Positions 12,953 through 20,668 of a stretch of DNA of 24,111 nucleotides are shown one piece after another. Both the position numbers and the translations under genes were made by a program. This stretch comes from CAJOLV01 sp045631885. GTDB taxonomy: Bacteria; Bacillota_I; Bacilli_A; RFN20; CAG-826. The DNA lies in NCBI GenBank assembly GCA_045631885.1, contig JAZQVN010000037.1, positions 1 to 24,111 on the forward strand. The letters run 5' to 3'. Position 1 is the first letter of the stretch. Each line of letters begins with the position of its first letter. The notes under the pieces are model-generated. The model saw nothing but the letters and a program-made list of their open reading frames with translations. It was not told where the DNA came from and ran no database searches.

Positions 12953-14047
12953 TTATTTGAGATAATAATCCAAAAAGTCTTTTAATAATTCGTTGTGGTA
13001 AACGGCAGCATTAGCTTGTTTCCAATAATAGTAATTAGTGCCATCACTAAGAGGATAAATTCCAACCTCTTCTTCTTTTAACTCTTTTCCTTCGAGGACA
13101 CGAGTTCCTTTAAGTGGAAGGTAGTGGAGTTTACTTTCACGATATTCACTATAATAGCTTTCTGTGATGATGAATTTGCCGTCTACTTTTTCCACTGTGT
13201 CGTTGAAGTAAACGGTCGCATCTTGTAATTGCCCTTTTTTATAGTATTGGATTGTCGGCACAACGCCTTGACCATAACCGAATTCCATTGTTCTTAATGT
13301 TGATAAGTTATGTTCGTTTTTGAATTCTTGATAGCTTGTGAGCTCTTCACCTTTAGCTTTTTCTTCTGCTTGTTTGTCATATAAGTCTTGTAAATCGATA
13401 ACAAACATCTTTAACTTGAGTGAATTCTCATAAGCATATGGCCACATGACATGTGGATTAACATAGTTACAATCACCACAGCCACTTCTGATATATTGAA
13501 CGACAACATCGTTCCCATTTTTAAACTGGTTATTGAGATAATCTTCATCCACTAAGTAGAGTTCAGGCGCGGATACGTATTTATCTAATTCCGCTTTTAA
13601 ATCTTTCGCGGTTTCAAAAACGTGGCAATCCGGATATTGTCTTAGGATTTTTGTGCCTTTAACGACGGCAAAGGAGACATAACCTGTTTTAAAAGTTAAG
13701 CCAAAACTATCTTTTCCTTCAAATTCTTTGAAATCGATGAAATAAACATTGTAGTGATATTCTTTGATGAACTGCTTTAAAACCGGTTTAAAAGTTGGCC
13801 AACACGCACAACTACTAGAAGGATCCGCCATAACTAATAAGAAGTTTTCATTATTAGTCGTGGAGTCTTTACTCATTTTTAAAGACAAATCACTATGACT
13901 GATTTGTTTGACATCTGGATTAGTCACATCACTAGTGGTGATATAACTACCATAAGTTAATTTCATCGTGGAACTAGGATTAGTACATTGCACTAATGAT
14001 GTCATTGCCACTAGATTTAGGAATAATAGATAATGTTTATTTCTCAT
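12953..14047 (-). CDS. Lipoprotein with two thioredoxin-like domains
   Basis: I start this gene at the ATG at 14047, which has a GGTAGAG SD and leads into a lipoprotein signal peptide (MRNKHYLLFL... LVQC, Cys21); an upstream ATG at 14101 would put 18 unlikely residues ahead of the signal and has no SD. The mature 364-residue protein seems to hold two thioredoxin-fold halves. The first has FLLVMADPSSSCACW with a Cys80-x-Cys82 pair; the second has VVVQYIRSGCGDC with a proper Cys190-x-x-Cys193 pair, and VVPTIQYYKKG, which fits the cis-proline loop. It is probably a surface-anchored redox or disulfide-handling protein. The partner is unknown, and no DsbB- or CcdA-like gene is nearby. Confidence 0.75.
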   Translation of the reverse strand: MRNKHYLLFLNLVAMTSLVQCTNPSSTMKLTYGSYITTSDVTNPDVKQISHSDLSLKMSKDSTTNNENFLLVMADPSSSCACWPTFKPVLKQFIKEYHYNVYFIDFKEFEGKDSFGLTFKTGYVSFAVVKGTKILRQYPDCHVFETAKDLKAELDKYVSAPELYLVDEDYLNNQFKNGNDVVVQYIRSGCGDCNYVNPHVMWPYAYENSLKLKMFVIDLQDLYDKQAEEKAKGEELTSYQEFKNEHNLSTLRTMEFGYGQGVVPTIQYYKKGQLQDATVYFNDTVEKVDGKFIITESYYSEYRESKLHYLPLKGTRVLEGKELKEEEVGIYPLSDGTNYYYWKQANAAVYHNELLKDFLDYYLK

Positions 14048-14062
14048 AGGCTCTACCTTTAT

Positions 14063-14073
14063 ATTATATAATA
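14063..14073 (-). promoter_or_regulatory. Likely -10 region of the thioredoxin-like lipoprotein gene
   Basis: On the minus strand TATTATATAAT contains two overlapping -10 candidates just ahead of the AAAGG SD. TTGACT at 14101-14096 is 22 nt from the first, too far for a standard -35. Confidence 0.45.
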
Positions 14074-14098
14074 CGCACGAAAAAGAGTGTTTTGTAGT

Positions 14099-14116
14099 CA
14101 AAAAAAGCTTTTTTTG
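14099..14116. repeat. 18-bp perfect palindrome between divergent units
   Basis: CAAAAAAAGCTTTTTTTG is fully self-complementary. It lies between the lipoprotein promoter (minus) and the promoter at 14147 (plus). It could be a protein site or a bendable A-tract; no function is shown. Confidence 0.6.
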
Positions 14117-14146
14117 TGATTGAAGAAAAATTAATTAAAAATATTA

Positions 14147-14175
14147 TTGTTTTTTATTAAAAATAAATATATTAT
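14147..14175 (+). promoter_or_regulatory. Promoter of the structured RNA / pot operon
   Basis: -35 TTGTTT (14147-14152), 17-nt spacer, -10 TATTAT (14170-14175); start near 14182. It is a moderate match in very AT-rich DNA, but it is well placed for the structured RNA that follows. Confidence 0.5.
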
Positions 14176-14181
14176 TTCCCC

Positions 14182-14500
14182 GTGAAAAAACGTAGTCGTA
14201 AATTGGGACTACATCACACCTAATTCTATCAATGTGAGATGCATTGAAAATTGACCGTTCTAATTAAGGAATTAAATAGCGTCGGACAGCTAGGTCAAAT
14301 GCCGGATTAGAGATAGTGATATCTTGTTATTAATTTATAAGCTTATGCTTGGAGTGAAAGTCTCCCGTACCTTGTGAATCATAATAAGAGTAGTAAAAAG
14401 TAATTATTTACTATGATACTCCCAAATGCGACCGATATGCGTTTACGCACATCTAGCTAATTCTATATTCATAAGGTACAAATCGAATTTGTACTTTTTT
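14182..14500 (+). ncRNA. Large structured RNA or riboswitch-like leader upstream of potA
   Basis: This 320-nt non-coding stretch is less AT-rich than its flanks and folds densely. Hairpins: GTAGTC/GACTAC (14192/14207), TCAATG/CATTGA (14229/14242), GGAG/CTCC (14351/14362), GAGTA..GTAAA/TTTAC..TACTC (14388-14421) and TGCG-TTTA-CGCA (14438-14449). Long-range pairs: AGCTAG (14288-14293) with CTAGCT (14453-14458), GGTC (14293) with GACC (14430), and GTACCTT (14367-14373) with AAGGTAC (14473-14479); the first and third form a pseudoknot. It ends in a terminator whose 5' arm overlaps AAGGTAC, so the last pairing and the terminator exclude each other. It may be an attenuator controlling potABCD, or an independent ncRNA; parts recall the raiA RNA motif from memory, unverified. 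Confidence 0.75.
14476..14500 (+). terminator. Terminator at the end of the structured RNA, before potA
   Basis: GTACAAAT (14476-14483) pairs perfectly with ATTTGTAC (14487-14494) around CGA and is followed by six T's. The potA SD AGGAGG (14508-14513) comes right after, so potA expression from the upstream promoter needs read-through. Confidence 0.92.
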
Positions 14501-14523
14501 AATTAAAAGGAGGAATTAGCGAG

Positions 14524-16188
14524 ATGGATAACAATGAACAATACATCATTGAACTAAATGATGTGTGTAAGAAATTCCCTGATAGCGACTTCTACGCGGT
14601 AGAACATTTTAATTTAAAAATTAAAAAAGGTGAATTTGTCACCTTCTTAGGCCCTTCTGGATGTGGTAAGACAACAACTTTAAGAATGATCGCGGGTTTT
14701 GAATTACCGACAAGTGGAACAATTTTATTAAACGGTCAAGATATTTCCGTTCTTCCACCTTATAAAAGACCAATTAACACAGTCTTCCAAAGATACGCTT
14801 TATTCGCGCATTTAAATATTTATAACAACATCGCCTTCGGTTTGAAACTTAAAAAAGTTCCTTACGAAGTAATGAAAGTGGATAAAGAGAAGATTAAAGA
14901 ACTTGAAGCAAAGATTAAACAACTTCAAGAAGAACAAAAAGACACTGCGTGTAAAGATCAACAATCTGAAATCGACACCAAGATTATGGATTTAAAAGAA
15001 GAGATCAATAACCTAAAAGCTAACCCAAGCTTAGCGGTGACTAAGTTCCGTAAATACAGCAAAAAAGAAATTCAAGAAAAGGTTAAAAACGCTTTAAAGA
15101 TCGTCGACCTTGAAGGCTTTGAAAAAAGAGATATTTCCACCTTATCTGGTGGACAACAACAAAGAATTGCTATCGCTAGGGCGATTGTCAATGAACCAGA
15201 AATCCTCTTATTAGACGAACCATTAGGCGCTCTCGATTTAAAGATGAGAAAAGAGATGCAACTTGAATTAAAACAAATGCATAAAAAACTTGGTATCACC
15301 TTTATCTATGTCACCCATGACCAAGAAGAAGCCTTAACCATGTCAGATACAATCGTCGTTATGAATGACGGTGAAATCCAACAAGTTGGACATCCAAAAG
15401 ATATCTATGATGAACCAAATAATGCCTTCGTCGCTGACTTCATCGGTGAATCTAATATTTATACAGGTACAATGGCGAAAGATAACAAAGTCAGGTTCCT
15501 CAATGCCTATTGGGATGCTGACCCAGTTGACTTTGGTAAATTCCCAGTCAATGAAAAGGTTGATGTCGTCATTCGTCCAGAAGACATGAAGATTAAACCT
15601 GTTAAAGAAGGCGTTGTTACTGGTGTCATTGCCTCGAAGATTTTTAAAGGCATGCATTATGAATATATTATCAATGTCGGCAAAGCCGAAGTGGTGGTTC
15701 AATCCACAACTGAAAGAGATGAAGGTCTTGAAGTCGGTTTAAGAGTGGAACCAACCAATATCCAAATCATGAAGAAACCATTCGTGTCTAACTTCTATGA
15801 TGGATATATTACAAAGAATTACAAAGTTGAATTCGCTGATGCAGAATTTGATGTTGATATTCTCCCATTATTCCCAGGAGCCAAAATTAATGAAGATGGC
15901 TTATTAGTTGATGAGAATAATAGCGAAATTGACGCGGTCAATATGGATATCAATGTTGAGGTTCCATTTGAAGCAGTTACCATCAGCGATGATTTGAAAG
16001 CTAGTGATATTCAAGGTAATATTATCTCCCTAATTTACCTTGGTGACCATTATGAAATAATGGTAAGAACAGATGAAGAAGAAGACTTTATCTTAAATAC
16101 TCCGGATTTATGGAATGAAAACGATAGAGTTTCTGTCATCATCGATCAAAGCCAAATTCACATCTCTCGTAAAGGAGCAGCGAAGTAA
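14524..16188 (+). CDS. potA: Spermidine/putrescine ABC transporter ATP-binding protein PotA, long form
   Basis: PotA powers polyamine uptake through PotBC. All ABC motifs are present: Walker A GPSGCGKTT (43-51), Q-loop Gln89, signature LSGGQ (207-211), Walker B ILLLDEP (227-233), D-loop and His265. At 554 residues it is far longer than the usual 360-380. One extra part is a Lys/Glu/Gln-rich coiled-coil-like insertion at about 114-178, between the Q-loop and the signature. The other is the C-terminus, where two TOBE-like segments (FKGMHYEYIINV near 375 and YLGDHYEIMV near 508) flank an acidic stretch. Mycoplasma PotA proteins are of similar length. An AGGAGG SD lies 10 nt before the ATG. First gene of potABCD. 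Confidence 0.95.
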   Translation: MDNNEQYIIELNDVCKKFPDSDFYAVEHFNLKIKKGEFVTFLGPSGCGKTTTLRMIAGFELPTSGTILLNGQDISVLPPYKRPINTVFQRYALFAHLNIYNNIAFGLKLKKVPYEVMKVDKEKIKELEAKIKQLQEEQKDTACKDQQSEIDTKIMDLKEEINNLKANPSLAVTKFRKYSKKEIQEKVKNALKIVDLEGFEKRDISTLSGGQQQRIAIARAIVNEPEILLLDEPLGALDLKMRKEMQLELKQMHKKLGITFIYVTHDQEEALTMSDTIVVMNDGEIQQVGHPKDIYDEPNNAFVADFIGESNIYTGTMAKDNKVRFLNAYWDADPVDFGKFPVNEKVDVVIRPEDMKIKPVKEGVVTGVIASKIFKGMHYEYIINVGKAEVVVQSTTERDEGLEVGLRVEPTNIQIMKKPFVSNFYDGYITKNYKVEFADAEFDVDILPLFPGAKINEDGLLVDENNSEIDAVNMDINVEVPFEAVTISDDLKASDIQGNIISLIYLGDHYEIMVRTDEEEDFILNTPDLWNENDRVSVIIDQSQIHISRKGAAK

Positions 16189-16189
16189 A

Positions 16190-17038
16190 ATGGCTGAGAA
16201 AGTCAAAAAGAAAAGAAGATTTAACTTCAGAGGAAGTCTCTGCATGCCTTATGGCGTGTTTATGGCCTTATTTGTCATCTTCCCTCTCGCGTTAATCTTC
16301 TACTATGCATTTACTGATGCAAAGGGCAATTTCTCCTTCTCAAACTGGGGAACCGTCTTCACTAGCGCGGAAAACTGGCAAGTGATTGGAACGACATTTA
16401 TTATCGCGGGTATTACTACGGTAATCTGTATCTTAATCGCTTACCCAATTGCCTATTTGTTATCAAACAACAAATATAATAAGAACAAAGTTCTTGTTTA
16501 TATCTTCCTTCTTCCAATGTGGATCAACTTCGTTATCCGTACAATTGGTTTAAAGGCTTTAGTTAATGGATTTTCAAGTTCATTATTCGGTTATGACTTA
16601 ACCGCGACTCATCCTTATGTCGCGATTGTCATCGGTATGGTCTATGACTATTTACCATTTGCCATCTTACCTTTATATAACCAAATGTTGGAGATGGATA
16701 AAAATCAAATTGAAGCCGCGGCGGATTTAGGCGCTAATCCGGTTAAAGTATTCACTAGAGCGATTATTCCAATGACAGTCCCCGGAATTATCTCTGCGTG
16801 TATGATGACATTTATGCCGACTATGTCGAGCTATGTTATCGCAAACAAGATGTCAGAGAATACATCCAAAATCATTGGTAATATCATTGAATACTGGTTC
16901 TTGACTAGCTCCAGCGCGATCGGCGAACATGTTGGCTCGGTCTTATCCTTGGTAATGTTATTAATCATCGGTATCTCAATATTGATACAAAAAGGATTAA
17001 ACAGCAAAGATGAGAGCAGAAAGGTAGGTATCTGGTAA
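16190..17038 (+). CDS. potB: Spermidine/putrescine ABC transporter permease PotB
   Basis: This 282-residue integral membrane protein has about six TM helices and the MetI-type coupling motif EAAADLGANPVKVFTRAIIPMTVPGI, which docks onto PotA. The ATG at 16190 overlaps the end region of potA (its stop is 1 nt before) and has AAGGAG inside the last potA codons; upstream in-frame starts lie within potA and would add a non-membrane tail, so they were rejected. The basic N-terminus (EKVKKKRR) stays in the cytoplasm. The gene overlaps potC by 1 nt (TAATG), so the two are translationally coupled. Confidence 0.95.
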   Translation: MAEKVKKKRRFNFRGSLCMPYGVFMALFVIFPLALIFYYAFTDAKGNFSFSNWGTVFTSAENWQVIGTTFIIAGITTVICILIAYPIAYLLSNNKYNKNKVLVYIFLLPMWINFVIRTIGLKALVNGFSSSLFGYDLTATHPYVAIVIGMVYDYLPFAILPLYNQMLEMDKNQIEAAADLGANPVKVFTRAIIPMTVPGIISACMMTFMPTMSSYVIANKMSENTSKIIGNIIEYWFLTSSSAIGEHVGSVLSLVMLLIIGISILIQKGLNSKDESRKVGIW

Positions 17039-17946
17039 TGACTGCTACTATGACTACTGAACAAACCAATAAGGCTCTCAAGAGAAAGAGAATTAAAGGT
17101 AAAGTAGGTAAAATTCTCGCTAAATTATTTATCTACTTAATTCTCATACTTATGTACCTTCCACTTGTCTATATCGCTATCTTCTCATTTACAGAACATA
17201 GCACGACAGGCGTGTGGAACGGCTTCAGTTTCAAAAACTATACCGATTTATTCGATTATAGTGGAAACGATGTAGCGAGAAAAATCTGGGATGCCGCCGG
17301 AAATACCGCTTTAGTGGCCTTAACTGCCGCGGCAATCTCCACATTCTTAGGCACATTAGGTGCGATTGGTATTTATTACACGAGAAGAAAGTGGATTAAG
17401 TCCACAATGGACTTTGTCACTCAAATCCCGGTTGTAAACGCCGAAATCGTCACCGCGGTGTCTCTATGTATCCTCTTCGTGATTTGCTCGAGTTTCCTTC
17501 CAAGAAGCTTCTTAACTCTTGTGATAGGACACGTCGTATTATCAATTCCATATGTTGTTATGTCTGTTAAACCAAAGCTAGAACAAATGGACCCATCATT
17601 ATATGAAGCAGCGATGGACTTAGGTGCGACACAAACTCAAGCATTATGGAAAGTAATCGTTCCAGATGTTATTCCAGGAATCTTGTCTGGCTTCTTACTC
17701 TCCGTCACATTATCGCTCGATGACTATGTCATCACAGCGTTCACCAAACCAACAGCAGGTGGATTTGAAACGATATCTACCTATGTTGACGCCGCGACAA
17801 AAAGAAGCGGTTTACCAACACAATTACGTGCGTTCACGGCCATCTTATTCGGCATAATCCTCATCGTTATGATAGTGATGAATGTCAGAAGTAGCCACAA
17901 TTCAAAAATTCGTTTAAAAAAGGAGAAAAATAACAAAAATGCGTAA
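17038..17946 (+). CDS. potC: Spermidine/putrescine ABC transporter permease PotC
   Basis: This is the second permease subunit, 302 residues, with a very basic N-terminus, about six TM helices starting at about residue 30, and the coupling motif EAAMDLGATQTQALWKVIVPDVIPGI. SLDDYVITAFTKP after it is typical of PotC. It pairs with PotB to form the membrane channel. Start and stop overlap the neighbours (1 nt with potB, 8 nt with potD), a tight four-gene operon. A GGTATCTGGT stretch is only a weak SD, fitting coupled translation from potB. Identification is firm. Confidence 0.95.
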   Translation: MTATMTTEQTNKALKRKRIKGKVGKILAKLFIYLILILMYLPLVYIAIFSFTEHSTTGVWNGFSFKNYTDLFDYSGNDVARKIWDAAGNTALVALTAAAISTFLGTLGAIGIYYTRRKWIKSTMDFVTQIPVVNAEIVTAVSLCILFVICSSFLPRSFLTLVIGHVVLSIPYVVMSVKPKLEQMDPSLYEAAMDLGATQTQALWKVIVPDVIPGILSGFLLSVTLSLDDYVITAFTKPTAGGFETISTYVDAATKRSGLPTQLRAFTAILFGIILIVMIVMNVRSSHNSKIRLKKEKNNKNA

Positions 17947-19282
17947 ATCTAAATTAATGCTCTTAGGTGCCCCAATCTTAGCGGTTGCCTCTTTAGGTTC
18001 CTTAACCGCTTGTGGCAAATCTTATGACTTAGTTATTTATAACTGGGAAGACTATATCTATTTAGGAACCGAATCAGACGGCAAAATCGTCGACAAAAGC
18101 TTAGTGGAAAAATTCGTCGAATACTATCAAGAAACACATGGCATATCCATCAGTGTTGCTTATGAAACATTCTCCACAAATGAAGATATGTATAAGCAAA
18201 TCAAAATGGGCGCCATTAAAGCGGACTTAATCTGTCCATCAGATTATATGATTCAAAAAATGGCTAACGAAGGTAGATTAGAACCATTCTCATATGATCA
18301 AAGTAAAGATGAATATGCTGAATCTTTAAGTAACTGGGATGAATTCGGTTCACCATATATTAGAAATAGATTCGCTAATGAAAAATTAGAAGATGGTAGT
18401 TCATTCTTAAAATATTCCATCCCTTATTTCTGGGGAACAATGGGATTCACATATGATCCAGAATTCTTCACTGGTGATTTAGCGGACACTATCACAAGCT
18501 GGGAATGCTTATGGTCTAAAGATTCTAGATTAAGTAAACAATTCTCATTAAAAGATTCTATGCGTGATACTTATGTCGCAGCAATCTTCCACGTTTATAA
18601 AGATGACATCGCTAGATTAGATGAAAATGATCCAGAATTTAATTCTAAATTAAGCGCCATCTTCAATAGATGTGATGATGACACCATCGCCAAAGTCGAA
18701 GCGGCTTTAAAAGAAGCTAAAGCTTCTACAGTTTATGGCTTTGAAGTTGATGAAGGTAAAGATGACATCATTAGAGGCACATATCACGCTAACTTAGCTT
18801 GGTCTGGAGACTCTGTCTATTCCATGGATAACGCTGAAGCCAGCGATAAAATCTTAAATTACTCCCTCCCAACAGAAGGTAGCAATGTGTGGTTTGATGG
18901 TTGGTGTATGCCAAAAGGCGCGAATGTCGCTTTAGCGGAAGAATTCGTTAACTTCATCTGTAGACCAGATAACGCTGCGTTATGTATGGATTCTGTCGGT
19001 TATACATCCCCAATCGTCGGTGAAGACATTTGGGAATTAGTTAATGATTGGTATGCCGCGGAAGATGATGAAGAAGATGTCTACGAAGTCGATTTAAGCT
19101 TCTATTTCGGTGACACAGTTGAAGAAGGCGCGACAATCGCTATCCCAAATAGTGAAAGAGGTCGTCAATTCGACGCTCAATATCCAACAGAAGCAATGTT
19201 AAATCGTTGCTGCATGATGAAAGACTTCGGTGATCAACAAACCAAAGTTGAAGAAATGTGGAATAGAGTTACTATTGCTTAA
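17939..19282 (+). CDS. potD: Spermidine/putrescine-binding lipoprotein PotD
   Basis: The 447-residue protein starts with a lipoprotein signal peptide (MRKSKLMLL... lipobox LTAC, Cys25) and then LVIYNWEDYI, the classic PotD opening. It continues with DLICPSDYMIQKMANEGRLEP and WGTMGFTYDP, which fit polyamine-binding proteins of the PotD/PotF type. It would capture spermidine or putrescine outside the membrane and hand it to PotBC. It is about 100 residues longer than E. coli PotD; part of this is an acidic region near 365-395. The ATG at 17939 lies inside the potC end, with AAGGAG as a good SD. Last gene of the operon, followed by a strong terminator. Confidence 0.95.
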   Translation: MRKSKLMLLGAPILAVASLGSLTACGKSYDLVIYNWEDYIYLGTESDGKIVDKSLVEKFVEYYQETHGISISVAYETFSTNEDMYKQIKMGAIKADLICPSDYMIQKMANEGRLEPFSYDQSKDEYAESLSNWDEFGSPYIRNRFANEKLEDGSSFLKYSIPYFWGTMGFTYDPEFFTGDLADTITSWECLWSKDSRLSKQFSLKDSMRDTYVAAIFHVYKDDIARLDENDPEFNSKLSAIFNRCDDDTIAKVEAALKEAKASTVYGFEVDEGKDDIIRGTYHANLAWSGDSVYSMDNAEASDKILNYSLPTEGSNVWFDGWCMPKGANVALAEEFVNFICRPDNAALCMDSVGYTSPIVGEDIWELVNDWYAAEDDEEDVYEVDLSFYFGDTVEEGATIAIPNSERGRQFDAQYPTEAMLNRCCMMKDFGDQQTKVEEMWNRVTIA

Positions 19283-19303
19283 TTCATTTATAAAATAATA
19301 TCG

Positions 19304-19331
19304 AGCACCTCTAATAATAGGGGTGCTTTTT
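19304..19331 (+). terminator. Terminator of potABCD
   Basis: AGCACCTC (19304-19311) pairs with GGGGTGCT (19320-19327), one G-U, loop of 8 nt, followed by five T's. Confidence 0.9.
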
Positions 19332-19358
19332 ATTAATAAAAAAGAATATATAAATAAC

Positions 19359-19388
19359 TTGATACAATTCTATAATAAGTGATATAAT
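19359..19388 (+). promoter_or_regulatory. Promoter of tRNA-Cys / tRNA-Arg
   Basis: -35 TTGATA (19359-19364), 18-nt spacer, perfect -10 TATAAT (19383-19388), 16 nt ahead of the first tRNA. Confidence 0.8.
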
Positions 19389-19403
19389 ACCAAACGCTGT
19401 GAA

Positions 19404-19478
19404 GGTTCCTTAGCCAAGTTGGTAAGGCAATTGACTGCAACTCAATGATCGCTGGTTCGAATCCGGCAGGAACCTCCA
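19404..19478 (+). tRNA. tRNA-Cys (anticodon GCA)
   Basis: Acceptor GGTTCCT (19404-19410) pairs with AGGAACC (19468-19474); discriminator T and encoded CCA (19476-19478). Anticodon stem ATTGA/TCAAT encloses loop CTGCAAC with GCA at 19437-19439. The D-arm and TTCGAAT T-loop are normal. Confidence 0.97.
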
Positions 19479-19485
19479 AGAAACT

Positions 19486-19562
19486 GCGCTTGTAGCTCAA
19501 CTGGATAGAGTGTCTGGCTACGAACCAGGAGGTTACGGGTTCGATTCCTGTCAAGCGCGCCA
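19486..19562 (+). tRNA. tRNA-Arg (anticodon ACG)
   Basis: Acceptor GCGCTTG (19486-19492) pairs with CAAGCGC (19552-19558); discriminator G and encoded CCA (19560-19562). The anticodon loop CTACGAA gives ACG at 19520-19522, read as inosine-CG for CGN codons. It follows tRNA-Cys by 7 nt, same transcript. Confidence 0.97.
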
Positions 19563-19575
19563 AATAAGACACACA

Positions 19576-19604
19576 GGTTTGATACGAAAATATCAGGCCT
19601 TTTT
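19576..19604 (+). terminator. Terminator of the tRNA pair
   Basis: GGTTTGATA (19576-19584) pairs with TATCAGGCC (19591-19599) with two G-U, loop CGAAAA, followed by five T's. The stem is nearly the same as that of the terminator at 20669, after the nitrilase gene. Confidence 0.75.
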
Positions 19605-19692
19605 CTTTATTTTATAAAGAATATTAGCCATTTTTCACTTAAAACAGGTATTGAAAAGGGCAAAAATACAGCAATCTAATAAAAAGCCATTT

Positions 19693-19752
19693 CTATTAGT
19701 GTTCCATAATTCCTAATGGTGTTCCAAAAATCCTATTAGTGTTCCTAAAATA
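19693..19752 (+). repeat. Three 20-bp-period direct repeats (GTGTTCC array)
   Basis: CTATTAGTGTTCC at 19693, CTAATGGTGTTCC at 19713 and CTATTAGTGTTCC at 19733 recur at exactly 20 bp, with AT-rich filler between. They lie about 100-155 bp upstream of the nitrilase gene. A related pair with the same period follows that gene at 20600. No coding potential is seen here. Confidence 0.85.
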
Positions 19753-19760
19753 TAGATGTT

Positions 19761-19798
19761 TTTCAAAACACCGAATTAATCTCTTTCAAAACACCGAA
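19761..19798. repeat. Two copies of TTTCAAAACACCGAA, 23 bp apart
   Basis: The identical 15-mer lies at 19761-19775 and 19784-19798. Its complement, TTCGGTGTTTTGAAA, resembles the GGTGTTCCAAAA units just upstream, so it looks like the same motif in reverse. It ends about 50 bp before the nitrilase start. Confidence 0.85.
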
Positions 19799-19848
19799 AA
19801 TGATTGCTTATTTTTTACTACATTGCCACAATAAACTTATATAAAATT

Positions 19849-20562
19849 ATGAGAATTGGATTAGTTTCGTATCTAAGTAAAAATGGCGACATTTCTTTCA
19901 ACATGAACCAGATTGAACTTGCTTTCAAATGTTCAAAAGGAAAGGTTGATTTACTTTGCTTCGGCGAAGCGTTCATTCAGGGTTTTGATTCGTTATGTTG
20001 GAATTATGAAATTGATAAAGATATTGCATTAAATCTTTCATCGGATTTGATTTCTCAACTAAAGAAATGGTCTATTCAATATGGTATTTCTTTAATAACT
20101 GGATATATTGAAAAAAATCAAGAAAAACTATATTCATCCTGTGTTGTAATATCAAATGGTGAAATAGTTCATAACTATAGACGTATTTCTAAAGGATGGA
20201 AAGAATACACAAAAACAGATGAACATTATTGTGAAGGCGATGAAGTAAGTTCTTTTTATATAAATGGAAAAGAGATTACATTAGCAATTTGTGGAGACCT
20301 TTGGGAGTTTCCTAATCGATTCAAAACAAATCATCTTTTAATTTGGCCTATATATGTGAACTATTCGACTGATGAGTGGAATAGTGGTGTTGTCGACGAA
20401 TATGCAGCACAAGCAGCTTTAGTAGCAAATGATGTTCTTATGATAAATCCAATAGATGATAATCCCATAAATCACGGAGGCTCTTTTTATTTTCATAACG
20501 GCCAAACCATTTCACAAATCCCTTTTGATTCAGAAGAGATCCTGGTTGTTGATATTGGGTGA
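19849..20562 (+). CDS. Carbon-nitrogen hydrolase (nitrilase superfamily)
   Basis: The 237-residue protein has the nitrilase-superfamily Glu-Lys-Cys triad: Glu40 in LCFGEAFIQG, Lys115 in NYRRISKGWKEY, and Cys148 in LAICGDLWEFP. Members hydrolyse amides or nitriles, or transfer the acyl group; the substrate here is unknown. I start at the ATG 19849 because MRIGLVSYL is the normal first strand of the family; the in-frame TTG at 19804 adds 15 residues without homology and lies in the promoter area. There is no SD; a -10-like TATATA (19838-19843) sits 5 nt before the ATG, so the mRNA may be leaderless. It is the only gene here that stops with TGA. It lies in an accessory segment between tRNA genes and is flanked by repeat arrays. 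Confidence 0.82.
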   Translation: MRIGLVSYLSKNGDISFNMNQIELAFKCSKGKVDLLCFGEAFIQGFDSLCWNYEIDKDIALNLSSDLISQLKKWSIQYGISLITGYIEKNQEKLYSSCVVISNGEIVHNYRRISKGWKEYTKTDEHYCEGDEVSSFYINGKEITLAICGDLWEFPNRFKTNHLLIWPIYVNYSTDEWNSGVVDEYAAQAALVANDVLMINPIDDNPINHGGSFYFHNGQTISQIPFDSEEILVVDIG

Positions 20563-20599
20563 GTATAGCTTTCTTGTGATTTTCAATATTCATCCAGAA

Positions 20600-20639
20600 T
20601 GTTCAACGGAACTCAAAAGTGTTCAATTGGTATCAAATC
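20600..20639 (+). repeat. Two 20-bp-period units (TGTTCAA) after the nitrilase gene
   Basis: TGTTCAACGGAACTCAAAAG at 20600 is followed at exactly 20 bp by TGTTCAATTGGTATCAAATC at 20620. Phase and core (RTGTTC) match the array at 19693 on the other side of the gene. Confidence 0.8.
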
Positions 20640-20668
20640 ACTAATTCATTGGCCATCTGAAACAAATT

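Noticed and set aside
15343..15702. Minus-strand reading frame of 119 codons inside potA
   Set aside because: It is fully inside a clear PotA coding region, with no SD or promoter; it is a shadow of codon bias.
19333..19572. Minus-strand reading frame of 79 codons
   Set aside because: It is read across tRNA-Cys and tRNA-Arg; the GIEPVTSW and GFEPAIIELQ-type peptides are the well-known false proteins of antisense tRNA genes.
19693..19752. CRISPR array
   Set aside because: Units are about 13 nt with 7-nt AT-rich gaps, only three copies, no palindromic repeat and no cas genes.
20560..20562. TGA read as tryptophan (mycoplasma code)
   Set aside because: Tryptophan is coded by TGG throughout, and reading TGA through adds only two codons to a complete nitrilase domain.
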